A stretch of DNA of 64,000 nt from an uncultured Alphaproteobacteria bacterium (GCA_934248075.1 CAKQKH010000002.1:62001-126000); one strand, 5' to 3'; counted from the stretch's first letter, positions 52,095-61,599 are shown. The notes: generated by a model from the letters alone, not told the origin. Translations and numbers: made by a program.

Positions 52095-54323
52095 CTAGGT
52101 CATTCTGGTGAGTTCATCCAGCATCTCATCAGCCGTGGTGATAATCTTGGTGGCGGCTGAATATGCACGCTGGGTGATAATCATATTCGAGAACTCGGTT
52201 GCCAAATCTACGGTCGATTGCTCCAAAGAGTTGGCCTCGACTTTGCCGGCGCCGTTGGTATTGGCCATTTTGAGCAAAGCCTGTCCGGAATAATCGGTCT
52301 CAATCCAAGCATTACCGGTAAGAGCGCTCATGCCATTGGGATTGGAAAACGTTGCCAATGGCAAAATGGCAATCGGACGGGTCTCACCATTGTCATACAA
52401 GGCGGTAACAACGCCGCTCTGATCAACGCTGACTCCGGCATAGCTACCGAATTTGGCGCCGTCTTGCTTGATGTAGTTGGTATTGAAATTACCGGCCAAG
52501 CTGGTCAGACCATCGTTGGTGCCGACATTGCCCTGAATCAGACTAATCGGGGTTCCCTGTCCATATTCACCAGTCATATTCTGAGCGCCGTTAGCCCACT
52601 CAATCTGCATCGAATCTACAAAGTAGTATTTCGGCGTACCGTCAGCATTAAATTTGACTGCCGGAACAATTGAGCCAGCCTCAATCTCTGTATTGTTTAC
52701 ATTAAAGCTGTTTTTTAAGGTGACGGCGGTGGTGGACAGATCGGCAAATGTGGTAACATTGCCATTGCGACCGGTGCCTTTAATGATATTGGCTACGCCG
52801 CGAAAATCGAGCGACAAATCAGGACCAGTGGAGGTTGGAATAAACTCAACTGAGGTGCCGCTGGCAGAAACACGCTCCGGTTCAGTAACATTAATCTTAA
52901 TAGCGGTAGCAACCAACTCGGCAATCTTTACGGCATTGATAGTGCCGTCAGCATTGGTGGCCTGACGCAGGTCAATCTGAGTGCTGTTTGCCGGATCGGC
53001 ATTTACAAAGCTATAAGTTTTGCCATCAACAACAAAGGTTCCGGCGTAATCAGCGGCGTTGTTGCTGGTGAAACTGATGGTGGCGGTATTTTTCAATTCA
53101 TCATCAATAGCATTAATGGTAAAAGTACCGGTAGCCACGCCGTTTTCATCAGGGTTAACTGCCGCCTGCAAACAAGACAACGTCTTGCTGGCATCGATTA
53201 CCAAAGCGCCGCCGCCGACAGACTGCTCGATAAACACGCGATTAGAATCGGCGCTGAAACGATTGGCTCCGGGCATGACCGAATTTATTACGCTAACGAA
53301 TTTTTCAGTCAAATCACTGGTTGAAACAATACCAGAAGAAATATCCACGGCAATATTGCCAGCCTGAGCAGTGGCTCCAGGAGTTTTCAAAAACTCAAAA
53401 TTAAAGGTTTGGCCGGTCTGCTGGTCCGTAATGGTGATCACAGAACCGTTGTCAGGCAAAGAGCTAAACTCCAGCTGGCCGGCAGCATAATAAATATCAG
53501 CCACAGAATCCTTGGAATTTTCGCGCGTGCCGGTCAAAGATACGCTGGCGGCACCGCTCGGCAAAGAAGCGGCCATGCCCCAAGTATTTGAACTCTGTTT
53601 GGTGTAGGTCAGGTTCATATTGCTGGCGTTGCCCAAGCTGTCATATATAAGCGCGTTTACGGAATGACGGCCGCCGGCTGTCGGATTAGATGTGCTGAAC
53701 ACCGGATCGCCGGACGGAAGGTTGGCGCCGTAACTAATCTGCTGGGTCGGAGTAGCAGAACCGCCGATTGTGGACAGGTTAATCGGGCGCAGGTTGCGCG
53801 AATCCACAATATTGTCGTTGATATAGACGGTATCACCGGCTGAGTTATAATAAGCTTTCATATAATTGATGCCGTTAATATTAACAACCGTGGCGTTAGA
53901 ATTACCGTCCCAAGGCAATAAAGACCAACCCTGCAAATAGAAACCAGCGGTGTTTTTCAGATATCCTTTATCATCAATATCAAAATCACCGGCGCGGGTG
54001 TATGCCCAGGTATCGCTCTCACCGGGGTGAGCGGCAGAGTTTACCACAAAGTAGCCATTGCCACTAACAGCCATAGCCGTGCTGGAAGAGTTGGCCGCCA
54101 GCAAACCTTGCGTGTTAATTCCCTGCTTGGAAACAGGCTGAACGCCGCCGGGCGAATAGTGGGTGCTAGATGTTTGTTTGGTTACCAGGGTCGAAAAAGC
54201 GACCGAGTTGTTTTTGTAACCAACGGTGTTGACGTTGGAAATATTATCAGAGATGGCTCCCATCGCAGTGGATTGGGCGGCCAAGCCTGAAATTCCCGAT
54301 TGCATTGCTCCAAAAATACTCAT
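52095..54323 (-). CDS. flgE: flagellar hook protein FlgE
   Basis: Builds the hook. The N-terminus (SIFGAMQSGISGLAAQSTAM, GAISDNISNVNTVGYKNNSV) and the C-terminus (ANSLEQSTVDLATEFSNMII, TQRAYSAATKIITTADEMLD) are the conserved helical parts. At 742 residues it is much longer than the 400-residue enterobacterial hook protein; the additional length is in the central, Thr/Asn/Asp-rich outer domains (about 150-600), which is a pattern known in alphaproteobacteria. AGGAG stands before the ATG. Downstream of flgD by 25 bp and ended by a terminator. Confidence 0.95.
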   Translation of the reverse strand: MSIFGAMQSGISGLAAQSTAMGAISDNISNVNTVGYKNNSVAFSTLVTKQTSSTHYSPGGVQPVSKQGINTQGLLAANSSSTAMAVSGNGYFVVNSAAHPGESDTWAYTRAGDFDIDDKGYLKNTAGFYLQGWSLLPWDGNSNATVVNINGINYMKAYYNSAGDTVYINDNIVDSRNLRPINLSTIGGSATPTQQISYGANLPSGDPVFSTSNPTAGGRHSVNALIYDSLGNASNMNLTYTKQSSNTWGMAASLPSGAASVSLTGTRENSKDSVADIYYAAGQLEFSSLPDNGSVITITDQQTGQTFNFEFLKTPGATAQAGNIAVDISSGIVSTSDLTEKFVSVINSVMPGANRFSADSNRVFIEQSVGGGALVIDASKTLSCLQAAVNPDENGVATGTFTINAIDDELKNTATISFTSNNAADYAGTFVVDGKTYSFVNADPANSTQIDLRQATNADGTINAVKIAELVATAIKINVTEPERVSASGTSVEFIPTSTGPDLSLDFRGVANIIKGTGRNGNVTTFADLSTTAVTLKNSFNVNNTEIEAGSIVPAVKFNADGTPKYYFVDSMQIEWANGAQNMTGEYGQGTPISLIQGNVGTNDGLTSLAGNFNTNYIKQDGAKFGSYAGVSVDQSGVVTALYDNGETRPIAILPLATFSNPNGMSALTGNAWIETDYSGQALLKMANTNGAGKVEANSLEQSTVDLATEFSNMIITQRAYSAATKIITTADEMLDELTRMT

Positions 54324-54348
54324 TTTCGTTCTCCTAAAACTTCAATAA

Positions 54349-55083
54349 TTATACTGTTTGGCTGTTTGCCTTATCGGCGCTGCTATCGCCGAGTTTAGCT
54401 TTATCAAAATAATCATCATTACGCATGGTAAGAATATCGCTCAAGTTTGCGGTTACCGCATTGCCAAGACCGATGTAAATACCACCGTCATCGCTGGCAA
54501 CACCAGTAACTTTGCCAAATACTGTGGTGGTAACAGTGGCCGAAGCCTCACCATTGGCAACTTTGGGGCTGATAACAACCTGATAAGCTCCGTCCTCAAG
54601 CTGAATGCCGTTGCTATCCTTGCCATCCCATTCAAATTCATGAGTGCCGGAAGTCTTTTCGCCAGTGGCGGTATATACAACTTTGCCATTCATGTCTTTT
54701 ACCGTAATGGTGGTTGACAACACATCTTTGTTGAGAGTGTAAGTTGCTTTGGCCTTGCCGCCGTCAAGAGGCATAACATCGCCCAAAACCTGAGCGGTTT
54801 TGCCAATATAAGAAACCGCCTGCGCCCCAAGATTGGACAAATTCAGCGAGAGCAAAGAATCTAACTTGGTGTTCATCTGAATAGCCTGCTCAACGCTCGA
54901 ATATTGCACCAACTGATTGGTGAATTCTGCCGTATCCATAGGGTCCAGCGGATCCTGATATTTCAACTGCGTGGTCAGCAATTGCAAAAAAGTGTTCATA
55001 TCCGCCGACAAGGTCTGACTACTGGCGTTGGTCTTGGCCGAGCCGGTCTGGATAGTGTTGGTAATTGCGCTTACGTCTGTCAT
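54349..55083 (-). CDS. flgD: flagellar hook capping protein FlgD
   Basis: The scaffold for hook assembly. The N-terminal part has the FlgD signature: LSADMNTFLQLLTTQLKYQD, then PLDPMDTAEFTNQLVQYSSV, EQAIQMNTKLDSL. An FnIII/Tudor-like C-terminal half includes TFEWDGKDSNGIQLEDGAYQ-type sequence. 244 residues, normal. It lies between fliK and flgE. Confidence 0.95.
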   Translation of the reverse strand: MTDVSAITNTIQTGSAKTNASSQTLSADMNTFLQLLTTQLKYQDPLDPMDTAEFTNQLVQYSSVEQAIQMNTKLDSLLSLNLSNLGAQAVSYIGKTAQVLGDVMPLDGGKAKATYTLNKDVLSTTITVKDMNGKVVYTATGEKTSGTHEFEWDGKDSNGIQLEDGAYQVVISPKVANGEASATVTTTVFGKVTGVASDDGGIYIGLGNAVTANLSDILTMRNDDYFDKAKLGDSSADKANSQTV

Positions 55084-55102
55084 GGCGGTTCTCCCCTAAA
55101 CC

Positions 55103-56806
55103 TTATACCCTGATATTAAGCCCGCCTTCGGCTGTCCAACCATAAAGATTGTCATTGCCAGCCGCGTATTCGGCGGAATCTTGTTCCAAAACATTGCCGA
55201 TAAAGTTTCTGAGCTCGGCGTTTCTGTCCTGCTCGCGTCCGCTTTCGGCTCCCTCTTGGAAGCTAAAGCTGAATGAACCGGCATCGGTATCGAATCCGGC
55301 GTCCTGAAACGCTTTTTCCAAGTTTTGGACTTCACTTTGCAAAATTTCCATTGTTTCCGGACGGCTGGCCACAATATGCGCCTGCAATTTGCCGTCTTTG
55401 GAAATTTGCATTTTAATTTGAATATGTCCCAAATCTTCCGGTTTTAATTTAATGTCAATGCTATCCACACCCTTAACCGCAGATTTGGTAATGTTAACTT
55501 TCACCTGATCAACAACTTCTTTGCTCATGCCTTTATAAACATCGCGGAAAGAAGTTTCGCTCGTATGAGAGCGGTTTTCAGCGGCAACATTGTTGCCGGC
55601 CGCCAAATTCAGCGCATGGCCGCCACTTGTTTCAGCAGTCGCGACGCCATCAACGCCCGCAACTTGAACAATTTTTGCCGAATTTTGCATTTCAGCATTC
55701 AAGCTAGGCGCCATTACAGGAGCGGCAACTCCGTTTGGCAGAGCAGAAGCAGCCGGTTGAGCCGACTGCGGCTGCGCAGAAACCGGAGTTTGCGCATCAG
55801 TGGTTTTAACTTTTTGTTCCACAGCGCTCTCATCAATAGCCGCGTTAACTATCTCTTCTAATACTATGCCGTCACGAACCAGTTTGGCATCATCAGCCAA
55901 AGCAACCTGATCTTCTTTGACCTCTACACTGACACGAACCTTATGAACATCGCCCGACTTGCTGTCCAAAATCTGCGCCTGAGCGGCCAAATCAGCGTCG
56001 GCATACTCTACATTTTGCTCCGGCAAAACATTTTGCAAATCAGATGAAAAATCTCTATCTTCATGGGCGGAAATTTTTGCCGGCTGCAGAGCTACCTGAC
56101 CATTTTCCGTATATTCAGGCGCAATATACAGCTGTCCGTTATCAGAAGCCTGTTGCAGTTTAGCGGCAAATTCAGCACCGCTCATAGTAACGATTTCACC
56201 ACTGGCATCGTCAAGAACACTGACCACCGGCATTTGCGCCAAAGCATCGAGATTAACCTCAGTTTCAGGCAACAGAACAACCTCATCGCCGCTCATAGTA
56301 GCAATCGGCGCGGCATCATCGCCCAGCAAAGTCACCTGCAGATCACGCATTACCGGCTCGGCATTTTCCAACGGTTGAACCACGGAAGCAGCATCTGCTG
56401 CCATAACCGGAGCGGCTTCTACTGCATTATCAATCATTTTAGGAGCCTCAGGCGCCGCAGAGTCTTGCGCCACGTTTAACGGAGCAGAATCCAGCCCCGC
56501 CTGCTTACGCTCGTTCTGACGAACTACCGATTTAGCGCTCTTTTCAGCAGCGCGAATTTTCTTGGCCGGTTTATCTTTTTTAACTTCTGTCTTTTCAGGA
56601 ATCGCCGACGCTTTGTCATCACTCTTAACATCTTTAAGAGCAACCTTGGTATCTCCGCCCTTAGCCAAAGAGCCGCCCAAATCTCCCAACTGATTGACCA
56701 AATTGGCAAAACCAGAGTTCAGGAGCTGACCGGAGGCATTGTTGGCGGCAGCCTTTATAAACATCGCCTGAACTGTGGCATTATTATTTACATCTTTGAT
56801 TTCCAT
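55103..56806 (-). CDS. fliK: flagellar hook-length control protein FliK
   Basis: Measures hook length and switches export specificity. The first 440 residues are low-complexity (Ala, Gln, Glu, Val, Pro), as expected for the secreted ruler part. The C-terminal domain is clear: VDSIDIKLKPEDLGHIQIKM, then QISKDGKLQAHIVASRPETM, ILQSEVQNLEKAFQDAGFD. 567 residues. First gene of the fliK-flgD-flgE unit, with a near-consensus sigma-54 site 40 bp upstream. Confidence 0.92.
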   Translation of the reverse strand: MEIKDVNNNATVQAMFIKAAANNASGQLLNSGFANLVNQLGDLGGSLAKGGDTKVALKDVKSDDKASAIPEKTEVKKDKPAKKIRAAEKSAKSVVRQNERKQAGLDSAPLNVAQDSAAPEAPKMIDNAVEAAPVMAADAASVVQPLENAEPVMRDLQVTLLGDDAAPIATMSGDEVVLLPETEVNLDALAQMPVVSVLDDASGEIVTMSGAEFAAKLQQASDNGQLYIAPEYTENGQVALQPAKISAHEDRDFSSDLQNVLPEQNVEYADADLAAQAQILDSKSGDVHKVRVSVEVKEDQVALADDAKLVRDGIVLEEIVNAAIDESAVEQKVKTTDAQTPVSAQPQSAQPAASALPNGVAAPVMAPSLNAEMQNSAKIVQVAGVDGVATAETSGGHALNLAAGNNVAAENRSHTSETSFRDVYKGMSKEVVDQVKVNITKSAVKGVDSIDIKLKPEDLGHIQIKMQISKDGKLQAHIVASRPETMEILQSEVQNLEKAFQDAGFDTDAGSFSFSFQEGAESGREQDRNAELRNFIGNVLEQDSAEYAAGNDNLYGWTAEGGLNIRV

Positions 56807-56845
56807 GGTCTTAAACCCTTAAAAAATTTCGCTTACCACTCTATA

Positions 56846-56861
56846 TGCAAAAACCGTGCCA
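56846..56861 (-). promoter_or_regulatory. sigma-54 (-24/-12) promoter of fliK-flgD-flgE
   Basis: TGGCACGGTTTTTGCA on the minus strand matches the consensus TGGCAC-N5-TTGCA with no mismatch and lies 40-55 bp before the fliK start codon. FlbD, the matching activator, is encoded in the adjacent operon. The rest of 56862-57091 is very AT-rich and must also contain the accB promoter, which I cannot pinpoint. Confidence 0.88.
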
Positions 56862-57091
56862 GTGTGAACGCGTAAGAATTTATTCGCTTGTCAGCAACTA
56901 ATCGCGCTCGAAATTATGCCAATTTAAATAATCAGTTTAATTTTAACAAAAATTATCATTTTTTGATGATTTTTGCGTATTTTAGCGGTAAAAATGGCAA
57001 AAAATGCAGATTTTTGTTGTATTTTTGCTCAAAAAAGGGTAGTTAGAAGAATAGTGATAGTTTTTTAATTTTAAGAAAGAGAATTAACCTC

Positions 57092-57586
57092 ATGTCAACA
57101 TCTTTAGACACTAAAGTTATCGGCAAGCTGGCCGAGATTCTGGACAAGAACAACCTGACCGAGATTGAATATGAAGACGAAGGTTGCCGCATTAGTATAA
57201 GTCGTTCGGCTCAAGGCGCAGTTGCCTCTGTTGCCACTCCGGTTTATCAACCGGCTCCGGCGGCTCCTGCTCCTCAGGCTCCAGCGCCAACAGCACCGGA
57301 AGCCCCCGCCGCGGTTTCGACACCAGCCGCAGAGGAAGATTACGCCAACAGCCCCAACTCTGTGAAATCTCCGATGGTGGGCGTGGTTTATCTTTCCGCC
57401 GACCCCAGCTCTCCCGACTATGTAAAAGCCGGAGACAGCGTTAAAGAAGGTGATATCGTATGTTTGATTGAGGCGATGAAGACTTTTAATCCGGTTAAAG
57501 CGCACAAGAGCGGTACGGTTACCAAAATTTTGGTTGAAGGCGGAGATCCGGTTGAGTTCGGCGAGCCTTTGGTTGTTATTGAATAG
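57092..57586 (+). CDS. accB: biotin carboxyl carrier protein of acetyl-CoA carboxylase
   Basis: Carries the biotin used in malonyl-CoA formation. The C-terminal biotinyl domain has the target lysine K130 in EAMKTFNPVKAHKSG; most relatives have EAMKMMN or EAMKLMN, so the two residues after the lysine differ. The usual Ala-Pro-rich flexible linker (about residues 52-85) joins the N-terminal helix to the biotinyl domain. 164 residues. The start has GAAAGAG upstream. accC follows after 14 bp. Confidence 0.95.
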   Translation: MSTSLDTKVIGKLAEILDKNNLTEIEYEDEGCRISISRSAQGAVASVATPVYQPAPAAPAPQAPAPTAPEAPAAVSTPAAEEDYANSPNSVKSPMVGVVYLSADPSSPDYVKAGDSVKEGDIVCLIEAMKTFNPVKAHKSGTVTKILVEGGDPVEFGEPLVVIE

Positions 57587-57600
57587 CATAGGATTTTTGC

Positions 57601-58944
57601 ATGTTTGAAAAAGTATTAATCGCCAATCGTGGTGAAGTTGCGTTGCGCATTCATCGAGCTTGCCATGAAATGGGCATTAAAACCGTAGCGGTTCACTCCG
57701 AGGCAGACGCCACAGCCATGCATGTACGTTTGGCAGACGAGGCCGTATGTATCGGACCAGCTCGCTCGTCAGCGTCTTATTTGAACAAATCGGCAATTAT
57801 ATCTGCCGCTCTGATTACAGGCGCCGACGCCATTCACCCCGGATTTGGCTTTTTGTCTGAAAACGCCGATTTCGCCGAAATGGTTGAAACTCACGGCATT
57901 ACCTTTATTGGCCCCACTCCGGAGCAAATGCGCCTGATGGGAGATAAGATTACCGCGCGCAAAGTTGCTTCTGAGGCTGGGATTCCGGTTACCCCAGGGT
58001 CTCCGGCGCTGGAAAACGTGGAACACGCCAAAGAATGGGCTAACAAAATCGGCTATCCGGTAATTATCAAAGCCAAAGACGGCGGCGGCGGTAAAGGTAT
58101 GAAGATAGCCTTTAACGACAATGAAATCGGCGAAGCCTACACCATGGCACGCGCCGAGGCTAAGGCGTCTTTTCCCAGCGATGTTGTATATATGGAAAAA
58201 TATTTGCAACGTCCGCGCCACATAGAAATGCAAATTTTGGCTGACAAATACGGCAATGTGGTGCATTTGGGCGAGCGCGACTGCTCTATCCAACGCAATA
58301 ACCAAAAGGTTTTGGAAGAAACCCCGTCTCCGGCGCTCAACCAACAACAGCGGGAAGAAATTGGCAATATTGTGCGCAAAGCGATTGAAAAAATCGGCTA
58401 CACCAACGCCGGAACTTTGGAGTTCTTGTTTGAGGACGGAAAATTTTATTTTATGGAAATGAACACTCGTCTGCAAGTGGAACACCCAATCACCGAGGCT
58501 GTTACCGGTATAGATATAGTGCGGGAGCAGATTCGCATTGCCAGCGGAGCGCAGCTTGGCTACACTCAAAAAGACATTAGCTTTAGCGGCCATGCCATTG
58601 AGTGCCGAATTAACGCTGAAGATCCGGAGACATTTGCTCCCTGCCCCGGAAAAATCACCGAGTGGCACGCTCCGGGCGGGCTTGGAGTGCGCGTGGATTC
58701 AGAAATTTATTCCGGCTATTCGATTCCGCCGTTTTATGACAGCATGGTGGCCAAACTGATTGTTTGCGGCAAAACCAGAAACGCGACTCTGATGCGCCTG
58801 CGCCGCGCGCTGGAGGAATTTGTAATTGACGGTGTCAAGACCACAATTCCGCTGCATCAAAAAATTATATCGCAAGCTGATTTTATTGACGGACAATATA
58901 ATATCCATTGGCTGGAGCAATTTATGGCCAATCAAAAGAAATAA
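57601..58944 (+). CDS. accC: biotin carboxylase subunit of acetyl-CoA carboxylase
   Basis: Carboxylates the biotin on AccB using ATP and bicarbonate. Motifs: FEKVLIANRGEVALRIHRAC at the start, IHPGFGFLSENADFAEM, the ATP-grasp glycine loop KAKDGGGGKGMKIA, ERDCSIQRNNQKVLEETPSP, and the catalytic-site block EMNTRLQVEHPITEAVTGID. 447 residues, standard. The alpha/beta carboxyltransferase genes are not in the window. A terminator follows. Confidence 0.97.
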   Translation: MFEKVLIANRGEVALRIHRACHEMGIKTVAVHSEADATAMHVRLADEAVCIGPARSSASYLNKSAIISAALITGADAIHPGFGFLSENADFAEMVETHGITFIGPTPEQMRLMGDKITARKVASEAGIPVTPGSPALENVEHAKEWANKIGYPVIIKAKDGGGGKGMKIAFNDNEIGEAYTMARAEAKASFPSDVVYMEKYLQRPRHIEMQILADKYGNVVHLGERDCSIQRNNQKVLEETPSPALNQQQREEIGNIVRKAIEKIGYTNAGTLEFLFEDGKFYFMEMNTRLQVEHPITEAVTGIDIVREQIRIASGAQLGYTQKDISFSGHAIECRINAEDPETFAPCPGKITEWHAPGGLGVRVDSEIYSGYSIPPFYDSMVAKLIVCGKTRNATLMRLRRALEEFVIDGVKTTIPLHQKIISQADFIDGQYNIHWLEQFMANQKK

Positions 58945-58949
58945 CGAAA

Positions 58950-58984
58950 ACAGCCCCGCGTTAAAAAACGGGGCTATTTTTTAT
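58950..58984 (+). terminator. terminator after accC
   Basis: AGCCCCG and CGGGGCT form a 7-bp stem around an A-rich loop, followed by ATTTTTTATT. It lies at the convergent junction with the Sel1-repeat gene and its T run overlaps that gene's stop codon. Confidence 0.85.
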
Positions 58985-60069
58985 TGGCTCTTTTCAATAT
59001 AATAGCGGATATTTTCACCAAAAGTTTGACGAATATATTGGCTTAGCGCGCTCAGCTTGGGTGAATAGCTTTCCGCCTCCGCCTGCGCCTGCAAAATCTC
59101 ATCAATCTTCATTCTTTCCTCAAGTTTATCGCGTCGTTCAGCAGCTCCGGCGGCACCACGCACCGCCGCCAAATTAAACATTACATGAGCGGTATAAGTA
59201 TCTTTGTTATATTTGACACCCCGAGCCAAAATATCTCCCAAAGTAACCATGGAGTTGACATCGCCCTGCGCAACCGCAAGCCTGAGGTTTTTTACGGCAT
59301 TGTTGTAGTTTTGCGGAAACCCTTGCCCATTGATGTACATCAGAGCCAAAACATATTGCGCCTCATCAAGACCGGCGGCAGCGGCGTCTTTCAACAACGG
59401 AGCGGCGGCGCCATAATCTTGAGGACGAAGTTTGCCGCTATAATAAGCGTAGCCAAGCATAAATTCGGCGGTTGGATTCTTGGCCGCGGCGGCTTTTTCA
59501 AAATAATCCATTGCCAGAGCCGGATCCTTGCGCGCGCCTTTGCCACTGATGAGAACAAAGCCCAAATTAACCGCCGCCTCAGCATTGCCCAAATTTGCTG
59601 ATTTTTCAAACAAAATGGCGGCTTTGGCAGTGTTGCGAGAGACACCGATACCGCTATAATACAAACTACCCAGATTATTGAGGCCGATATTGTCATTTTG
59701 CAGCGCCGCTTTGGCATAATATTCAAAAGCCTTGTCATAATCAGCGGTAGCGCCGTTCTCTCCATAGAGATATGAATAGCCAAGCAGTAACTGGGCTGAC
59801 ACATCGCCGCTGTCGGCTAATTTTATGGTTTGCTCCAGCGGAGACAAACGTTTTTCATCGGCAACATTTAACTTGGCCGGCGTTTTTTTGAACATTTTAA
59901 GATTCAAAAAAGAAAAAATTCCGCCCTCGTCAGAATCTTCAGACACAGTGTCAACCTTGCCAGCCTCAGAGGTACCGTCAAACAAGGACATCACCATGCT
60001 GTCTTCTGCCGCCATGACCGGAGCGCAAGCCCAACAGCTCACCAACAAACCTAAAAATAATCTCTTCAT
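58981..60069 (-). CDS. secreted Sel1-repeat protein
   Basis: A signal peptide (MKRLFLGLLVSCWACAPVMA) is followed by a short acidic linker and six or seven Sel1-like repeats of about 36 residues, for example AQLLLGYSYLYGENGATADY, NIGLNNLGSLYYSGIGVSRN, AEAAVNLGFVLISGKGARKD and AQYVLALMYINGQGFPQNYN. Such proteins act as scaffolds in the periplasm, often in envelope or stress responses; nothing here gives the partner. I use the ATG at 60067-60069 because GGA lies 7 bp upstream; an ATG three codons earlier is possible. Confidence 0.87.
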   Translation of the reverse strand: MKRLFLGLLVSCWACAPVMAAEDSMVMSLFDGTSEAGKVDTVSEDSDEGGIFSFLNLKMFKKTPAKLNVADEKRLSPLEQTIKLADSGDVSAQLLLGYSYLYGENGATADYDKAFEYYAKAALQNDNIGLNNLGSLYYSGIGVSRNTAKAAILFEKSANLGNAEAAVNLGFVLISGKGARKDPALAMDYFEKAAAAKNPTAEFMLGYAYYSGKLRPQDYGAAAPLLKDAAAAGLDEAQYVLALMYINGQGFPQNYNNAVKNLRLAVAQGDVNSMVTLGDILARGVKYNKDTYTAHVMFNLAAVRGAAGAAERRDKLEERMKIDEILQAQAEAESYSPKLSALSQYIRQTFGENIRYYIEKSQ

Positions 60070-60173
60070 TCTCGTCATCCGTTAAATTCTAATTTGTCAT
60101 TATATTAAACGGCTTATTTTTTTTTGCAACAATTTAAGCGACCTAGAAAAACAGAGAAACGACATTTAATCAC

Positions 60174-60217
60174 ACAAAAAAACGCCCCGCTCCGTGGAAC
60201 AAGGCGTTTTTTATTAA
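60174..60217 (-). terminator. terminator after flagellin (60229)
   Basis: AAAAAACGCC and GGCGTTTTTT pair (a larger loop with partial pairing between), ending in a T run on the minus strand. Confidence 0.8.
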
Positions 60218-60228
60218 CTTTGCTCTGA

Positions 60229-61347
60229 TTAGAACAATTTCAAAACTGACTGAGCAGCCTGAGAAGCCAAAGACAGAGAGTTAATAGCCAACTGCTGTCT
60301 GGTCTGCAGAGCCAACATATTGGCGGACTCTTCGTTCATATCGGCCAGGGTCAATTTATCGGCGCCCTCGGTCAATACGTTAACCAATTTCTCGGTGAAG
60401 TCTTCACGGCTTTGCAGAATCGAGTAGTTGTTACCAAACTCAGCAGCCCAGTTACGCAAGGTGTTGATAGCGTTTTCAACTACAGTCATAGCTTCTTCCA
60501 AAGCAACGTTATCAGGATTATCCCAATCTGCACCGGCAACCAAACCCAAACCTTCAACATCAGCTTTTTTACCCTGAACCAACAGAGTAGAGCTACGATC
60601 CTCATTGAAGTTAACGGTCAGGTTTTCAGACTGCAACAGGTTTACACCTTTGTAGCCGGAATCTTTGGCCAATTGGTTAATCTGTTTCAAAACTTCATTG
60701 TACTGATTCATAGCAGAAGTACGATCATTAGGTTGAGCAGCTTTGGCATCACCTTTAATGGTCAAACCGTTAACGTCGCCGTTGATAGTCCAAGCGTTTT
60801 CTTTGTTGGAGTTAGAAACAACAATCTGTCCATTTTTCAGGGTAGCGGTGAAGTCAGGATCAATAGCCTGCAGAGCAGTTTGCAGATTCCCGGCAACTTT
60901 GGTACCACCATCATCTTCAGTAGCAGAATTGAACTTCAGCTCTTTGGTTTCGCCGTTCAAAGTAAAAGTAAAAGTCTTCTCTGTTGCGGCACCGTCTTTG
61001 GCATAAGTGCCGGTAGAGGTTACTTCCGCAGCAACAGAGGCAGAAGTATCGCGAGCGGTGCTGATAAGAGCTTTTGCCTGCTCTACAAAAGAGGTGATAG
61101 CCTCAATACCTTCGTTGGCGGCTTTAATGGTTTGAATACCCTGACCCATGCTGTCCAACAAAGAGTTCAAATCGCTGGCGCGGTTGTTCAAAGAACGAGC
61201 GGTATAGTAAGAAGAAGGGCTGTCAATTGCGGAATTGACTTTTTTTCCGGTGGAAAGGCGTTCTTGAGTGGTATCCATAAGGCTCTGAGTGTTTTGCAGA
61301 GATAACAAGTTAGAACGCATACTTGCTGTAAGTGATATATCGGCCAT
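60229..61347 (-). CDS. flagellin (372 residues)
   Basis: Filament subunit. The N-terminal (ADISLTASMRSNLLSLQNTQ, SLMDTTQERLSTGKKVNSAI, DSPSSYYTARSLNNRASDLN) and C-terminal (ADMNEESANMLALQTRQQLA, INSLSLASQAAQSVLKLF) parts are the D0/D1 helices. The middle (about 110-220) is a short variable domain with FTFTLNGETKELKFNSATED, so somewhat longer than the 273-residue copy at 62279. The start is the ATG at 61345-61347 after GGAGAATAAA; the frame extends four codons further without a site. Highest similarity is to the 62279 flagellin; both end in the same last 45 or so residues. Preceded by a sigma-70-like promoter and a leader with triplicated motif. Confidence 0.94.
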   Translation of the reverse strand: MADISLTASMRSNLLSLQNTQSLMDTTQERLSTGKKVNSAIDSPSSYYTARSLNNRASDLNSLLDSMGQGIQTIKAANEGIEAITSFVEQAKALISTARDTSASVAAEVTSTGTYAKDGAATEKTFTFTLNGETKELKFNSATEDDGGTKVAGNLQTALQAIDPDFTATLKNGQIVVSNSNKENAWTINGDVNGLTIKGDAKAAQPNDRTSAMNQYNEVLKQINQLAKDSGYKGVNLLQSENLTVNFNEDRSSTLLVQGKKADVEGLGLVAGADWDNPDNVALEEAMTVVENAINTLRNWAAEFGNNYSILQSREDFTEKLVNVLTEGADKLTLADMNEESANMLALQTRQQLAINSLSLASQAAQSVLKLF

Positions 61348-61377
61348 TTTATTCTCCAAATTCTTTGCACAATATCT

Positions 61378-61432
61378 ACACCTACTGTTATGCCTACTGT
61401 GCGTTTTAAATCTTGCATCTAATGCCTACTGG
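61378..61432 (-). repeat. three AGTAGGCAT-like motifs in flagellin leader
   Basis: Read on the minus strand the leader of the 372-residue flagellin contains CCAGTAGGCAT (61422-61432), ACAGTAGGCAT (61390-61400) and ACAGTAGGTGT (61378-61388). They lie between the promoter and the start codon, so they are in the mRNA and could be a binding site for a regulator such as FlbT. Confidence 0.6.
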
Positions 61433-61448
61433 CACCTTGTTGGTTAGA

Positions 61449-61476
61449 TTTTTAACTATTTATTAAGCATTGTCAA
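61449..61476 (-). promoter_or_regulatory. candidate sigma-70-type promoter of flagellin (60229)
   Basis: TTGACA (61471-61476) is a perfect -35; TAAAAA (61449-61454) at 16 bp is a weak -10. The leader would be roughly 95 nt. Confidence 0.5.
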
Positions 61477-61599
61477 CAAAGCAGGAAAAGCTGTGTATAA
61501 CTTTAAATAACCGCAAAATTATGTTTTACAAGAGACAAATCGGTGCGGAGTCGCACCAGTGAGCCACCGGTGGCAGTGCGAAGCCGCACAGGCATTCTT

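Noticed and set aside
61360..61480. sigma-54 promoter in front of the 372-residue flagellin
   Set aside because: GGTGCCAG occurs, but no GG-N10-GC arrangement with TTGC follows; the TTGACA-based promoter fits better.
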